A DNA stretch of 64,000 nucleotides from Burkholderiales bacterium (lineage in GTDB: Bacteria; Pseudomonadota; Gammaproteobacteria; Burkholderiales; Burkholderiaceae_C): contig JANXYH010000104.1 in assembly GCA_025350145.1 (NCBI GenBank), positions 1 to 64,000 on the forward strand. Direction: 5' to 3'. A program made the position numbers and the translations under genes. Positions 38,034 to 49,404 of this stretch are shown here, in pieces (position 1 is the first letter of the stretch; every line of letters begins with the position of its first letter). The notes under the pieces are model-generated. The model had not been told where the DNA came from. It searched no databases and saw only the letters and a list, made by a program, of their open reading frames with translations.

Positions 38034-41000
38034 CTACACCGGGTACAGCAGGGGCCGCCGCCGTGATTTCTGAACCCCCCCGTTTCGGCTGCCCGGACCG
38101 GCCTCGGCGCGCAATTCATCGTCCTGCCGGTCCTGGCCGGCCGCCGCCAGCCACAGCAGCATGGCCAGCAGCCAGAGCAACCTGGGCGTGTCGGTGAGGG
38201 TGTTGAGCAGCGCGCAGCCCAGGAACGCCAGCAGGGCGCCCGCCATGCCTGCGGCATGGCCATCGCCCCGGCGCGCCCTCGTGACCGCGCCGTGCAGTGC
38301 CGCGATGAACATCGCCGACCAGGCCAAGACCCCCAACCAGCCCTGCTCCAGCAGCACCGTCAGCGGCCAGTTGTGGATGTGCCAGGGCGGGTCGATGTCG
38401 GTGCTGAAGTACCAATGGTCAAAGCCCTGGGCAAAGTCGCCGTTGCGCAGCAGCGGCTGACCGTCGGCGTCCTGCAAGCGGACCTGGCTAACCTCGATGG
38501 CGCCCGCGCCGTCGGCGTGGAACAGCGCCAACTTGACCGGCCTGGGGGCCGGCGGCACGACCCAGTCCTGGGTGTCCAGTCGCCAATGCTGCTTGCGCCA
38601 ATGGGCCGCCGCAGGTGCCGAGCTGGCCGAGCTGGCCGGGGCGCCTGATCTGCCATCCGGCAGGGGCGTGACGGTGGCGCACTGGGCCGAGCTCAGCATC
38701 CATTTCTCGCACAGCGCCACGCCCAGCCGGGCCCCCGGCGGGCTGCGCAGCTCCAGGCTCAGTTGCAGCGGCTGGCCGGGGCGAACGTCGACCAATTGCT
38801 CGATGTACACCGCCGTGCCGGCACCCAGGCGCAGCCAGGTCGGCGGTGCTGGCGCGGCCACGCCGAGGTCCTGGACCCGGCTGAACATGCCGGCATGCTC
38901 GGTCTCGGCGCTTTGCCAGTAGTGCAGCGTCGGGTAGCGGCCGAGACCGGCACCGACCACGCTGGTCCAGACCGAGGGGTCGCCACGGATCGCCATCGCG
39001 TCATGCCAATGCGCCTGGCGCACCTCCAGGTCCTGGCCGGAGCGGCCCAGGCGCTGCTGCGCAAAGCTGCCCCAGAGCACCGGGGCGGCGCTGGCGGCCA
39101 TCAGCAGCAGCCCCAGCGACCATGCCAGCGCCGACCGCTGCGGCCGCTGGCCCAGCGCATGCAGACCCAGCACGGTCAAGCTGGCCAGCGCCAGCGCCGC
39201 ATAGCCGCCGCGCGAATAGGTCACGGCGACGGCGTAACTGGCCAAGGCCAGCAGCGCCATCAGCCCCAGCCTTGGCCAGAGCCTGCGGGCCTGCAGCAGG
39301 GCGGCCAGGGCCACCCCGGCGGCCATCGCGAGGAAGCACTCGATCGTCGCCCCGCCGGTGTGCATCGCCGAAAACGGGCCCGTGACCCGGTAGTCGGCGG
39401 CAAAGTCGAGCAGGCCCGCAAATGCCCAGCGCTCCCACACCACCACCGCCAGGGCCAGGGCCAGCCCCAGGCACAGGCCGGCGCCCAGCAGGCGCTGCTG
39501 CCGCCCAGCGGATTCGGGCAGGCGCCGCATCGTCAGGATCAAGGCGCCTGCCCAGAGCGCGCCCTTGGCGATGCGCAGGGCGTTGTAGGGCTGGTGCAGG
39601 CTGAGCTGACTGTCGGCATCGGGCCAGGGCCAGGGCATGCCGCCGATCGCCAGACTCAGGCCCAGGCTGAGCCACCACAGGGCCAGCACCAGCTTCAGTG
39701 CCAGCGACAGCGGCGCCGCTGCCGACCGGGGCTGGCCGGCGGTGCGCAGCCAGACAATGGCCAGCACCGCCAGTTGCAGCAGGTCGAATTCATCCCACAG
39801 CAGGCGACCGCTCAGGGGCGCCCAGTCCAGCACCGGCATGGCCGCAGGCAGCAACAGCAGCACCCACGCTGGCCGCCAGGCCACGGCCAGGGCGGCGGCG
39901 GCGATCAGCCCGGTCAGGGCCAGCGGCCAGGCTGGAAACGTCCAGGCCTGGACCAGTGCCGCGACCACCAGCAGCGCCGCCACCGCCGGGATGGCCCGCA
40001 ACCCGGTGTTCGCCATCGCCGCAGGCGGCGCTGGCCGGGCTGGCGTTGCCACGGCTGCCTGCGCGGGCGGCGACAGGCTCGGCGGGGTCTGGCTGCCGCG
40101 CAGCAACACCTGGCGAACCACGGCGCAGCTGGCCAGCGCGATCAGCAAATTGCTGGGGTCCGGGTGCAGGCCGTCGAACCACAGTTTTCCGCACTCGGTG
40201 AGCAGCGCCAGGGCCGCGACCCAGGCCAGATCGACACGCAGCGGGCGACGCAGCACGAAGCCCAGTACCGCCAGCGGCGCATACATCAGCGCCACGCTGC
40301 CGAGGCTGAACAAGGCCTGGGCTTCGGTTGTGAAGTAGTGGTAGTAGAAGGGCATCAGCCGCAGCGCTGCCCATTGCTTGGCCACTTCGGGCGCGCTGCG
40401 CAGGCCATGGCTGAGCCAGCCGCTGGCCGCCAGCAGCAGCAGCGAATAGGCCAGCCACAGCGCCGCCGCCCACAGCGGCTGGCGCAACAGACGCCGCTGC
40501 ACGGTGGCGGCGAAAGCCAGGCCGTGGCCGGCACACCAGGCCCCCAGGGCCACGCCCAGGCCGCGGCTGAGCAGCGACGCGCCTTGGCTGACGCCCGAGG
40601 CGATCGCCAATTGCCCGCCCTCGATCACCAGGCCCAGCAGCAGGCCGCAGGCAAAGGCGCGCAGGCTGAGCGGGCCGGGCGGGCCGGGCGGGAGACCTGT
40701 GGTCGACCGGGCCAGGCCCGACCCGGCGCCCTGGGGCCAGGCCAGCAGCAAGCCGAAGGGCAGGCTGAGCACGGCCTCGACGACCAGCAGCAGCAGCCCG
40801 ATCCAGCCGCGCTCGCGGCTTGCCGGCGCCAGCCACCAGCCGCACAGTTCAGAGGCCAGCTTGGCCTGCCATTCGCCGGCATTGAGCAGCAGGTCGTAGG
40901 GAAAGAAGCTCAGCCCCAGGTAGGCCAGGGCGTAGGCCACCAGAGCGCGGTAGGCCAGCACCGGCCCGCCCATCTGCCAGCCCTGCTCAAGCCGGCGCAG

Positions 41001-41423
41001 CAATGGCAGTGCCGGCGGCACGGCCAGGGCACCCAGCAGGCTGCCTATGGCTTCGGCGATCAGGTCGTTCTGCGAGACCGTGCGGCCGGGAAAGAACTCC
41101 TGCGCAAACTCCACCGCCGTGGCCAGGAACAGGCCGAAGCCGATGGCCAGCAGCACCGCCAGGGCTTGCCTTCGATCACCCCAGCGCGACAGCAGCAGGT
41201 GCGCGGTCAGCCCGCCCACCGGCAGGTAGAGCACGCCGTTGGCAACCCAGTCGGCGCGCGACTCAATCCCCAGCTGCAGGTAGGGCAGGTGGGCAAACCG
41301 CTGCAACGCCTGTGCCAAGGGCAGCGGCACGAACTCGAACGGCAGCAGGCTGCCGTAGACCACGAACACCACCCAGCCCAGCCACCACAGTGGCTGCACG
41401 CTGGCTGTGGTCGGTCGGCTCAA
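38034..41423 (-). CDS. Very large polytopic membrane protein: VanZ-like region(s) fused to O-antigen-ligase-like region
   Basis: N-terminal VanZ-like FVVYGSLLPFEFVPL...VEFAQEFFPGRTVSQNDLIAEAIGSLLGAL; second similar block LLTECGKLWFDGLHPDPSNLLIA; later AVTYSRGGYAALALASL and HIHNWPLTVLLEQGWLGVLAW typical of O-antigen ligase-like proteins. Confidence 0.75.
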   Translation of the reverse strand: MSRPTTASVQPLWWLGWVVFVVYGSLLPFEFVPLPLAQALQRFAHLPYLQLGIESRADWVANGVLYLPVGGLTAHLLLSRWGDRRQALAVLLAIGFGLFLATAVEFAQEFFPGRTVSQNDLIAEAIGSLLGALAVPPALPLLRRLEQGWQMGGPVLAYRALVAYALAYLGLSFFPYDLLLNAGEWQAKLASELCGWWLAPASRERGWIGLLLLVVEAVLSLPFGLLLAWPQGAGSGLARSTTGLPPGPPGPLSLRAFACGLLLGLVIEGGQLAIASGVSQGASLLSRGLGVALGAWCAGHGLAFAATVQRRLLRQPLWAAALWLAYSLLLLAASGWLSHGLRSAPEVAKQWAALRLMPFYYHYFTTEAQALFSLGSVALMYAPLAVLGFVLRRPLRVDLAWVAALALLTECGKLWFDGLHPDPSNLLIALASCAVVRQVLLRGSQTPPSLSPPAQAAVATPARPAPPAAMANTGLRAIPAVAALLVVAALVQAWTFPAWPLALTGLIAAAALAVAWRPAWVLLLLPAAMPVLDWAPLSGRLLWDEFDLLQLAVLAIVWLRTAGQPRSAAAPLSLALKLVLALWWLSLGLSLAIGGMPWPWPDADSQLSLHQPYNALRIAKGALWAGALILTMRRLPESAGRQQRLLGAGLCLGLALALAVVVWERWAFAGLLDFAADYRVTGPFSAMHTGGATIECFLAMAAGVALAALLQARRLWPRLGLMALLALASYAVAVTYSRGGYAALALASLTVLGLHALGQRPQRSALAWSLGLLLMAASAAPVLWGSFAQQRLGRSGQDLEVRQAHWHDAMAIRGDPSVWTSVVGAGLGRYPTLHYWQSAETEHAGMFSRVQDLGVAAPAPPTWLRLGAGTAVYIEQLVDVRPGQPLQLSLELRSPPGARLGVALCEKWMLSSAQCATVTPLPDGRSGAPASSASSAPAAAHWRKQHWRLDTQDWVVPPAPRPVKLALFHADGAGAIEVSQVRLQDADGQPLLRNGDFAQGFDHWYFSTDIDPPWHIHNWPLTVLLEQGWLGVLAWSAMFIAALHGAVTRARRGDGHAAGMAGALLAFLGCALLNTLTDTPRLLWLLAMLLWLAAAGQDRQDDELRAEAGPGSRNGGVQKSRRRPLLYPV

Positions 41424-41458
41424 ACCACCGTGGAGTTCAGCCGCTCAGGCCGGCGGGA

Positions 41459-41851
41459 TCAGGGGCAGGAGGTCTGACCGGCCTTGAGCGTCGCGCCGCT
41501 GACGACATTGCTGCCCTGGCAGAAGTTGTAGGTGTTGCTGGCGGCGACCTTGCAGAGGAACCAGGTGTAGGTGCCGCCGCTGCCGTAGTTGTAGGTCACT
41601 GCCGTGTTGCTGCTGCTCCAAGTCCCCACGGTCTCGGGCGTGCCGCCCTTGTAGTCGACCAGCGTACCGTCGGCTTGATGGAACTCGGACCACTTGTCGG
41701 CGCCGCGCCCGGCGCACGCGGTCTTGCCCGACAGGGTCAGGCCAGGCTTGGACACCTGCACACCGCCGCAGGCGCAGGACGCAAATCCTTGGGCCATGGC
41801 GGCCTGGCCCCAGACCAGGGCGGCGGCGCCCATCCAGATCGCTGCATTCAT
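41459..41851 (-). CDS. Small exported cysteine-containing hypothetical protein
   Basis: Signal peptide MNAAIWMGAAALVWGQAAMAQ; mature part with several Cys, Gly/Ser/Thr-rich. Confidence 0.6.
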   Translation of the reverse strand: MNAAIWMGAAALVWGQAAMAQGFASCACGGVQVSKPGLTLSGKTACAGRGADKWSEFHQADGTLVDYKGGTPETVGTWSSSNTAVTYNYGSGGTYTWFLCKVAASNTYNFCQGSNVVSGATLKAGQTSCP

Positions 41852-41976
41852 GGCTTGTCCTCGGGTTGAAGCTGCGTCGATTCGACGCTAAGGGGCAGAT
41901 TGTTGACCAACTAGTCAATCCCCGGAACCGGCACCGCCCGATTCGGGGGGGTGGCGGGGCAAGGGCGGCGGCGGCC

Positions 41977-43218
41977 TCAGCGGTACGGCAGCACCAGCCG
42001 CAGCACGCCGCGCAGCGACACCAGGTTGCCGGGGTTGCCGGTCTCCTCCAGCACGCCGGCCATGCGCCGCAGGATGCCGGCGCTGCGCTGCGCCCGCCAG
42101 ACCAGCAGGTCGATCATCCAGGGGTGCTGGTTGATGCGGTTGGCGCGGGCATACAGGTCAAAGCGCGGTTTGAGCGCCAGCACCGAGGCGGCATAGCCGG
42201 CGCAACACGCCTCGTCGGTGGCTGCGCTGGCCAGCAGGGCTTGCGCCGCCAGGATACCGGTCTCCATCGCCTTGCCTATGCCCTCGCCGGTGAAGGCGTA
42301 GGTGCTGCCGGCGGCTTCGCCCGTGACCAGCAGCCCGGCGCGGCCTAGCCTGGCGCCGTCCAGCCCGCAGCGCAGGGGCGCGCCCTTGAGCGGACCCAGC
42401 CACTGTCCCTGGGCGAGCAAATCGCGGGCATGCGGGTGCACCTGGGTGAAGCTCTCCAGCAGGTGCCGCAGGTTGGTGTCCTGGCCCGGGTCGCGGCCTT
42501 GAACGGTGTCGCCTTGACGCGCGTTTTGCCCGATCGCCAGGCCAACGCCGATGTTGAACACGCCGTCGCGGCAGGGAAAGATCCAGCCGTAGCCGCGCCC
42601 CAGCCGCTTGTGCCAGACCACCTCCAGCGCCTTGATCTTGCCGACCAGGCCCGGCGCATGGACATAGCCGCGGGCGGCCATGCCGCTGGCGCTTTGGCGC
42701 TGGCACATGCCGGTGGCGATCAGTGCCGACGGCAACGCGCCGGTGGCCAGCACCACCCAACGGGCCTGGATGTCGTGGCTGCCGCTGGCCGACTTCAGGC
42801 GCGCACCGACCACCCGGCCGGCGCCGTCTTCGATCACCGACTCCAGCCGCAGCGGCGCCAAAAAGCGGGCGCCGGCGCGCTCGGCGGCGCGCTTGAGGAT
42901 GTCGTCAAGCTGCTTGCGCGGCAGCACCGCCAACTGCCCGGGCACGTCGACCCGGCCACCGCGCGGCGCGACACAGCCGACCGTGGCCACCACCTCGGCC
43001 TGGGCCATCACCTCGGCATGCACGCCCAGGCGCTGCAGCGCGTGGTGGGCGTCGGGGATCAGTCCGTCGCCGCAAATCTTGTCGCGCGGAAAGGCCTGCG
43101 CATCGACCAGCACCACGTCCACGCCCTGGTGCGCCAGCCACTGGGCGCAGGCACTGCCGGCCGGACCGGCGCCCACGACCAGTACCTCACAGCGGGCGGG
43201 CAGGGCAGTCTCGGGCAT
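41977..43218 (-). CDS. FAD-dependent oxidoreductase of the geranylgeranyl-reductase type
   Basis: CEVLVVGAGPAGSACAQWLAHQGVDVVLVD, RDKICGDGL, GYGWIFPCRDGVFNIGVG, LVTGEAAGSTYAFTGEGIGKAMETG. Confidence 0.85.
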   Translation of the reverse strand: MPETALPARCEVLVVGAGPAGSACAQWLAHQGVDVVLVDAQAFPRDKICGDGLIPDAHHALQRLGVHAEVMAQAEVVATVGCVAPRGGRVDVPGQLAVLPRKQLDDILKRAAERAGARFLAPLRLESVIEDGAGRVVGARLKSASGSHDIQARWVVLATGALPSALIATGMCQRQSASGMAARGYVHAPGLVGKIKALEVVWHKRLGRGYGWIFPCRDGVFNIGVGLAIGQNARQGDTVQGRDPGQDTNLRHLLESFTQVHPHARDLLAQGQWLGPLKGAPLRCGLDGARLGRAGLLVTGEAAGSTYAFTGEGIGKAMETGILAAQALLASAATDEACCAGYAASVLALKPRFDLYARANRINQHPWMIDLLVWRAQRSAGILRRMAGVLEETGNPGNLVSLRGVLRLVLPYR

Positions 43219-43415
43219 GGGCGCAGGCAATCCGGGGTGGACAAGGGGGCGGGATTGTAGGCAGCGACGCAGGCGGCATAAGATGAAAACCCCAGCCCGC
43301 TGGGGTGCACCGGGCGGTCCCTCTGGCCGCCACTTGTGGCCAGTTACCCAGCCCCATCCGGCACCAAACCGGGCTTGCCCCGCAGCCGCCAACCCGCTCA
43401 AGAAAGTCCGCCGCC

Positions 43416-43796
43416 ATGATCGACGCCATGAACCACTTCACCATCGTCGCCGAGGACCGCGACGCCACCCTGGGCTACTACTGCGGGCTGCTCGGCCTGC
43501 GCGAGGGCTACCGCCCCGACCTGGGCTTTCCCGGCGCTTGGCTTTACCCGCAGGGCAGCGAGCAGGCGGTGCTGCACATCATCTTCGGCCGGCCGTTGCC
43601 GGCCAGCCGCACCGGCGTGATCGACCACCTGGCGTTCACCGCCAAGGGCCTGCCCGATGTCAAGGCCAGGTTCGACGCCGCCGGCCTGGACTACAACCTC
43701 GGCCAGCAGATTGGCTCGGGCACCTGGCAGTTGTTCAGCGTCGACCCCAATGGCGCCAAGGTCGAGCTGGATTTCTCGGCGGCCGAGCGTCTGTGA
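43416..43796 (+). CDS. VOC-family (glyoxalase-like) protein
   Basis: MNHFTIVAEDRDATLGYYCGLLGLREGYRP...IDHLAFTAKGL...FSVDPNGAKVELDFS. Confidence 0.85.
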   Translation: MIDAMNHFTIVAEDRDATLGYYCGLLGLREGYRPDLGFPGAWLYPQGSEQAVLHIIFGRPLPASRTGVIDHLAFTAKGLPDVKARFDAAGLDYNLGQQIGSGTWQLFSVDPNGAKVELDFSAAERL

Positions 43797-43807
43797 GCGG
43801 TGCGGAC

Positions 43808-45401
43808 ATGACTTCAACTTCACTGCCCGCAAGCGGCCTGAGCCTGGCCGAGCCCGGTGCCGGCGTGCCGGCTTTTCGCACCCAATCCGAGATGCTGGCC
43901 GAGCACGCGGCGCGGCAGCCCGGCCGTGTCGCGGTCCAGGTCGGCGATGAGCGGCTCGACTACCAAGGCCTGAACGCCCTGGCCGACCGGGTCGCTGCCG
44001 CGCTGCAACGCGACGGGCTCAAGCCGACCGAGAGCTTGGCGGTGTGCGCCGGCTCGTCGATTGCCTACCTGGGCGTATTTCTCGGCGGCCTGCGCGCCGG
44101 GGTGGCGGTGGCGCCACTGGCGCCGAGTTCGACGCCGGCGCAACTGGCCGACATGGTCAGCGATGCCGGCGCGCAGCACTTCTTCATCGACAGCGCCGTG
44201 GCCCAGGCGCTGGCCGCGGGCGGGGTGTCGCTGCCGGCGCAACTGCGCTGCATCGCCCTGGACGAGGTCGCCGCGGGCGCCATGCCGCTGTCGGCCTGGC
44301 TGGCGCCGGCCCAGACCCGGCCTGCGCCGGTCGAGATCGACCCGGAATGGCCGTTCAACATCATCTATTCCAGCGGCACCACCGGCACGCCCAAGGGCAT
44401 CGTGCAGTCGCATGCGATGCGTTGGGGCCATGTCGCGCGGGCGGCCACGTTCGGCTACGACAGCGCCTGCAGCACCCTGATCGCCACCCCGCTGTACTCC
44501 AACACCTCGCTGGTGGCGGTGTTCCCGACCTTGGCCGGCGGCGGCCGGCTGGTGTTGATGGCCAAGTTCGACGTCGCCGCCTACCTGGCCATCGCCGAAC
44601 GCGAGCGCATCAGCCACACCATGCTGGTGCCGGTGCAGTACCAGCGGCTGATGGCCCATCCCGAGTTCGACCGCTTCGACCTCTCGGCCTTTCGCTTCAA
44701 GCTCTGCACCAGCGCGCCCTTCCAGGCTGCGCTCAAGGCCGACATCGTGGCGCGCTGGCCGGGGGCGCTGCTGGAGTTCTACGGCATGACCGAGGGTGGC
44801 GGCACCTGCATCCTGGCCGCGCATGAGTTTGCCGACAAATTGCACACCGTCGGCCGGCCCGCCGAGGGCCACGACATCCGTTTGATCGACGAGGCTGGCC
44901 AGGAGGTGGCGCCCGGTGTCGCGGGCGAGGTGGTGGGCCGCTCGGGCGCGATGATGAACGGCTACCACCGCCAGCCCGAGAAGACCGCCGAGTCGGCGTG
45001 GTACGACGCACTCGGCCAGCGCTTCCAGCGCACCGGCGACATGGGGGTGTTCGACGCCGACGGCTTCCTGACCCTGATGGACCGCAAGAAGGACATGATC
45101 ATCAGCGGCGGCTTCAACATCTACCCCAGCGACCTGGAGGCGGTGCTGTGCCAGCACCCCGCCGTGGCCGAGGCAGCCGTGGTCGGCGTGCCCTCGGCCA
45201 CCTGGGGCGAGACGCCGGTGGCCTACGTGGTCCTGCGCGCGGATGCGCTGGATTCGGCCGCCAGCATCCGCGAGTCGGTCAATGCCGGTCTGGGCAAGAC
45301 CCAGCGCCTGGCCGACCTGCAACTGATAGACGCCCTGCCGCGCAGCGCCATCGGCAAGGTGCTCAAGCGCGACCTGCGCGAGCGCCATGCGGCCAGGCGC
45401 G

Positions 45402-45409
<8 letters not shown>
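43808..45409 (+). CDS. Class I adenylate-forming enzyme (acyl-CoA synthetase/AMP-ligase)
   Basis: IIYSSGTTGTPKGIVQSH, EFYGMTEGGGTC, RTGDMGVFDADGFLTLMDRKKDMIISGGFNIYPSDLE, RSAIGKVLKRDLRE; alternative in-frame GTG at 43793 overlaps the upstream stop. Confidence 0.9.
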
Positions 45410-47378
<1,969 letters not shown>

Positions 47379-47459
47379 CCGTCAACCGCGGGTTACGCAC
47401 CGTCAAGTGGCCAGCACGCCTGCGCACGCCCACCCGTGCCGCCGCCGCAGCCGGCGCAT

Positions 47460-48143
47460 TCAGTGCGGGTCCGCGAACCCCAGAAACACCGCCGCCTCGT
47501 CGACCGACTTGCGCTGCGAGACCACCGCATTGGCCGGAAAACCGTCGTCCGGCCAGCCCATCGCCACGCAGGTCTGGATCACCTGGTCGTCGGGGATGCC
47601 GGCCTCAGTGCGGACCACCGGCGACTGCATGATCCCCTGGCTGTTGATGACGCAGCCCAGGCCGCGCGACCAGGCGGCGTTGACCAGGCAGTTGACGACG
47701 CCGCCGCAGTCGAACGGGGCGATGTCGCTGCCGTGCAGCACCCGGTCGTAGGTGACGACGATGGACAGCGGCGCGTCGAACTGGCGAAAGCCGCGCATCA
47801 CCCAGTCCTGGCGCGCAGCCGCGTCATGGCGGGCGATGCCCATCGCCGCAAACAACTGCTTGGCGATGCCGATCTGGCGCTCGCGGTGCGGGCCCTCGTA
47901 ACCCGGCCCCATGCGGAATTCGCGCGAGTGCGGCACACCGGCCAGGTTGCGCTCGACATTGCCCTGGCGGATGCGGTCGAGCACTGCGCCGGTGACGACA
48001 TAGAAGTTCCAGGGCTGGGTGTTGAGCGAGGTCGGGGCGCGCAGCGCCAGGGCCAGAACTTCGCGCACCAGGGCCTGCGGCACGGGCTTGTCAAGGTAGC
48101 CGCGGATGCTGCGGCGCTGGCGAATGACTTGGTCAAATTCCAC
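47460..48143 (-). CDS. Nitroreductase family protein
   Basis: MEFDQVIRQRRSIRGYLDKPVP...ALRAPTSLNTQPWNFYVVTG; C-terminal FLGFADPH. Confidence 0.9.
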   Translation of the reverse strand: MEFDQVIRQRRSIRGYLDKPVPQALVREVLALALRAPTSLNTQPWNFYVVTGAVLDRIRQGNVERNLAGVPHSREFRMGPGYEGPHRERQIGIAKQLFAAMGIARHDAAARQDWVMRGFRQFDAPLSIVVTYDRVLHGSDIAPFDCGGVVNCLVNAAWSRGLGCVINSQGIMQSPVVRTEAGIPDDQVIQTCVAMGWPDDGFPANAVVSQRKSVDEAAVFLGFADPH

Positions 48144-48268
48144 GGGCTTGGACCTGTTCGGTGGGTGGGTAGACAGAGGCGGGCGGCAGCGCCAGCGGTT
48201 TAAGCCCGGCGCCTGGCTCGCCCGGATTGTCGGACCCGGCCCCAGCGCATTGACAATTCCTGGACCGC

Positions 48269-48400
48269 ATGAAGACCCAGCGCCAACCCCAGGACCGGCC
48301 GGCCAGCGCCCGCGCCACGCGCCGCGAATGGATCGCCCTGGCGGTGCTGATCTCGTGGCGCGGCCGCTGCGCCGGCCGGCCGGCCGTTGGTGGCAGGTGA
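48269..48400 (+). pseudogene. Possible 5' remnant of an MFS (DHA2-like) transporter gene
   Basis: Reads MKTQRQPQDRPASARATRREWIALAVLI then diverges to SWRGRCAGRPAVGGR*; the TRREWIALAVLI part resembles N-termini of DHA2 MFS transporters but nothing follows. Confidence 0.3.
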
Positions 48401-48501
48401 GCGGTTGGGCTCGATCAGGTCAGGGTTAGCCCTGGGCGGAGTCGGCCGCCAGGGACTTGCGAGGCCTGCCGGTCCTTGCCTATGATGCCCGCTTGAACTG
48501 G

Positions 48502-48519
48502 ATGAGACAGGCGTCTCAT
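48502..48519. promoter_or_regulatory. Operator-like inverted repeat ATGAGAC-aggc-GTCTCAT
   Basis: Perfect 7-4-7 inverted repeat 45 bp upstream of the first ATG of the transporter operon. Confidence 0.5.
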
Positions 48520-48564
48520 TCGTGTCGCAAACAACCCACCTGTCGCCAGCCAATTTCGCATCCC

Positions 48565-49359
48565 ATGGGTTTGCACCTGATCGACCGCGTGGCGGTGGAG
48601 GATGAGGGCCAGGGCGACGCTGTACTCTGCCTGCATGGCCTGGGTGGCAGTGGCAACAGCTTCACGCCCTTGCAGCCGGCGCTGGCGCGGCAGCGGGTGC
48701 TGCGGATCGATCTGCCCGGCAGTGCGCGCTCGCAGCGGGTCGAGGGCGGGCTGAGCATCGCGCAGATGGTGGTGGCGGTGCAAACCGTGTGCGCCAGGCT
48801 GGGGGTGCAGCGGGCGCATGTGCTGGCGCATTCGATGGGCTGCATCGTCGCCCAGCACCTGGCGCTGGCGGCGCCGACCCTGGTCCGCAGCCTGGCGCTG
48901 TTCGGCCCGCTGCTGGCCCTGGGCGAGGGCGCCCGCGCGGCCATCCGAGCGCGCGGCGTGAAGGCCCGCAGCGAGGGCGCCCGTGGCATGCACGAGATCG
49001 CGCTGGCGCTGCTGGACAGCGCGCTGTCGGCCCACACCCGGCAGCACAACCCGTTGGCGCTGGCCCTGGTGCGCGAGAGCCTGATGCGCCAGGACGGGGT
49101 CCACTACGCCCGCAGTTGCGACGCGCTGGCCGATGCCGAGCCGGCAGCGGTTGAGCGCATCGTCGCCCCGGTGCTGCTGGTCACGGGCGACGAGGACGGC
49201 GTGGCGCCACCCCAGGCGGTGCGCAGCCTGGCTGAGAAGCTGCACCACGCGGCCAGCGTGCGGGTGGTGGTGCTGGCGCGCTGCGGCCACTGGGCGCCGG
49301 TCGAGCGGGCCGAGGATTGCCAGCGCGAACTCGGCAACTTCCTGGCTGGCCAGCGCTGA
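48565..49359 (+). CDS. Alpha/beta hydrolase
   Basis: LCLHGLGGSGNSF, VLAHSMGCIVAQHLAL nucleophile elbow, VTGDEDGVAPP, RCGHWAPVE. Confidence 0.88.
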   Translation: MGLHLIDRVAVEDEGQGDAVLCLHGLGGSGNSFTPLQPALARQRVLRIDLPGSARSQRVEGGLSIAQMVVAVQTVCARLGVQRAHVLAHSMGCIVAQHLALAAPTLVRSLALFGPLLALGEGARAAIRARGVKARSEGARGMHEIALALLDSALSAHTRQHNPLALALVRESLMRQDGVHYARSCDALADAEPAAVERIVAPVLLVTGDEDGVAPPQAVRSLAEKLHHAASVRVVVLARCGHWAPVERAEDCQRELGNFLAGQR

Positions 49360-49404
49360 GCCAGCCCGGCCAGCCACCCCGTCAGCATCCACCAAGGCAG
49401 CGCG

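Noticed and set aside
38763-41477. 904-aa plus-strand ORF antisense to the VanZ/ligase gene
   Set aside because: Gln/Arg/His-rich shadow ORF; the minus strand gives a coherent polytopic membrane protein.
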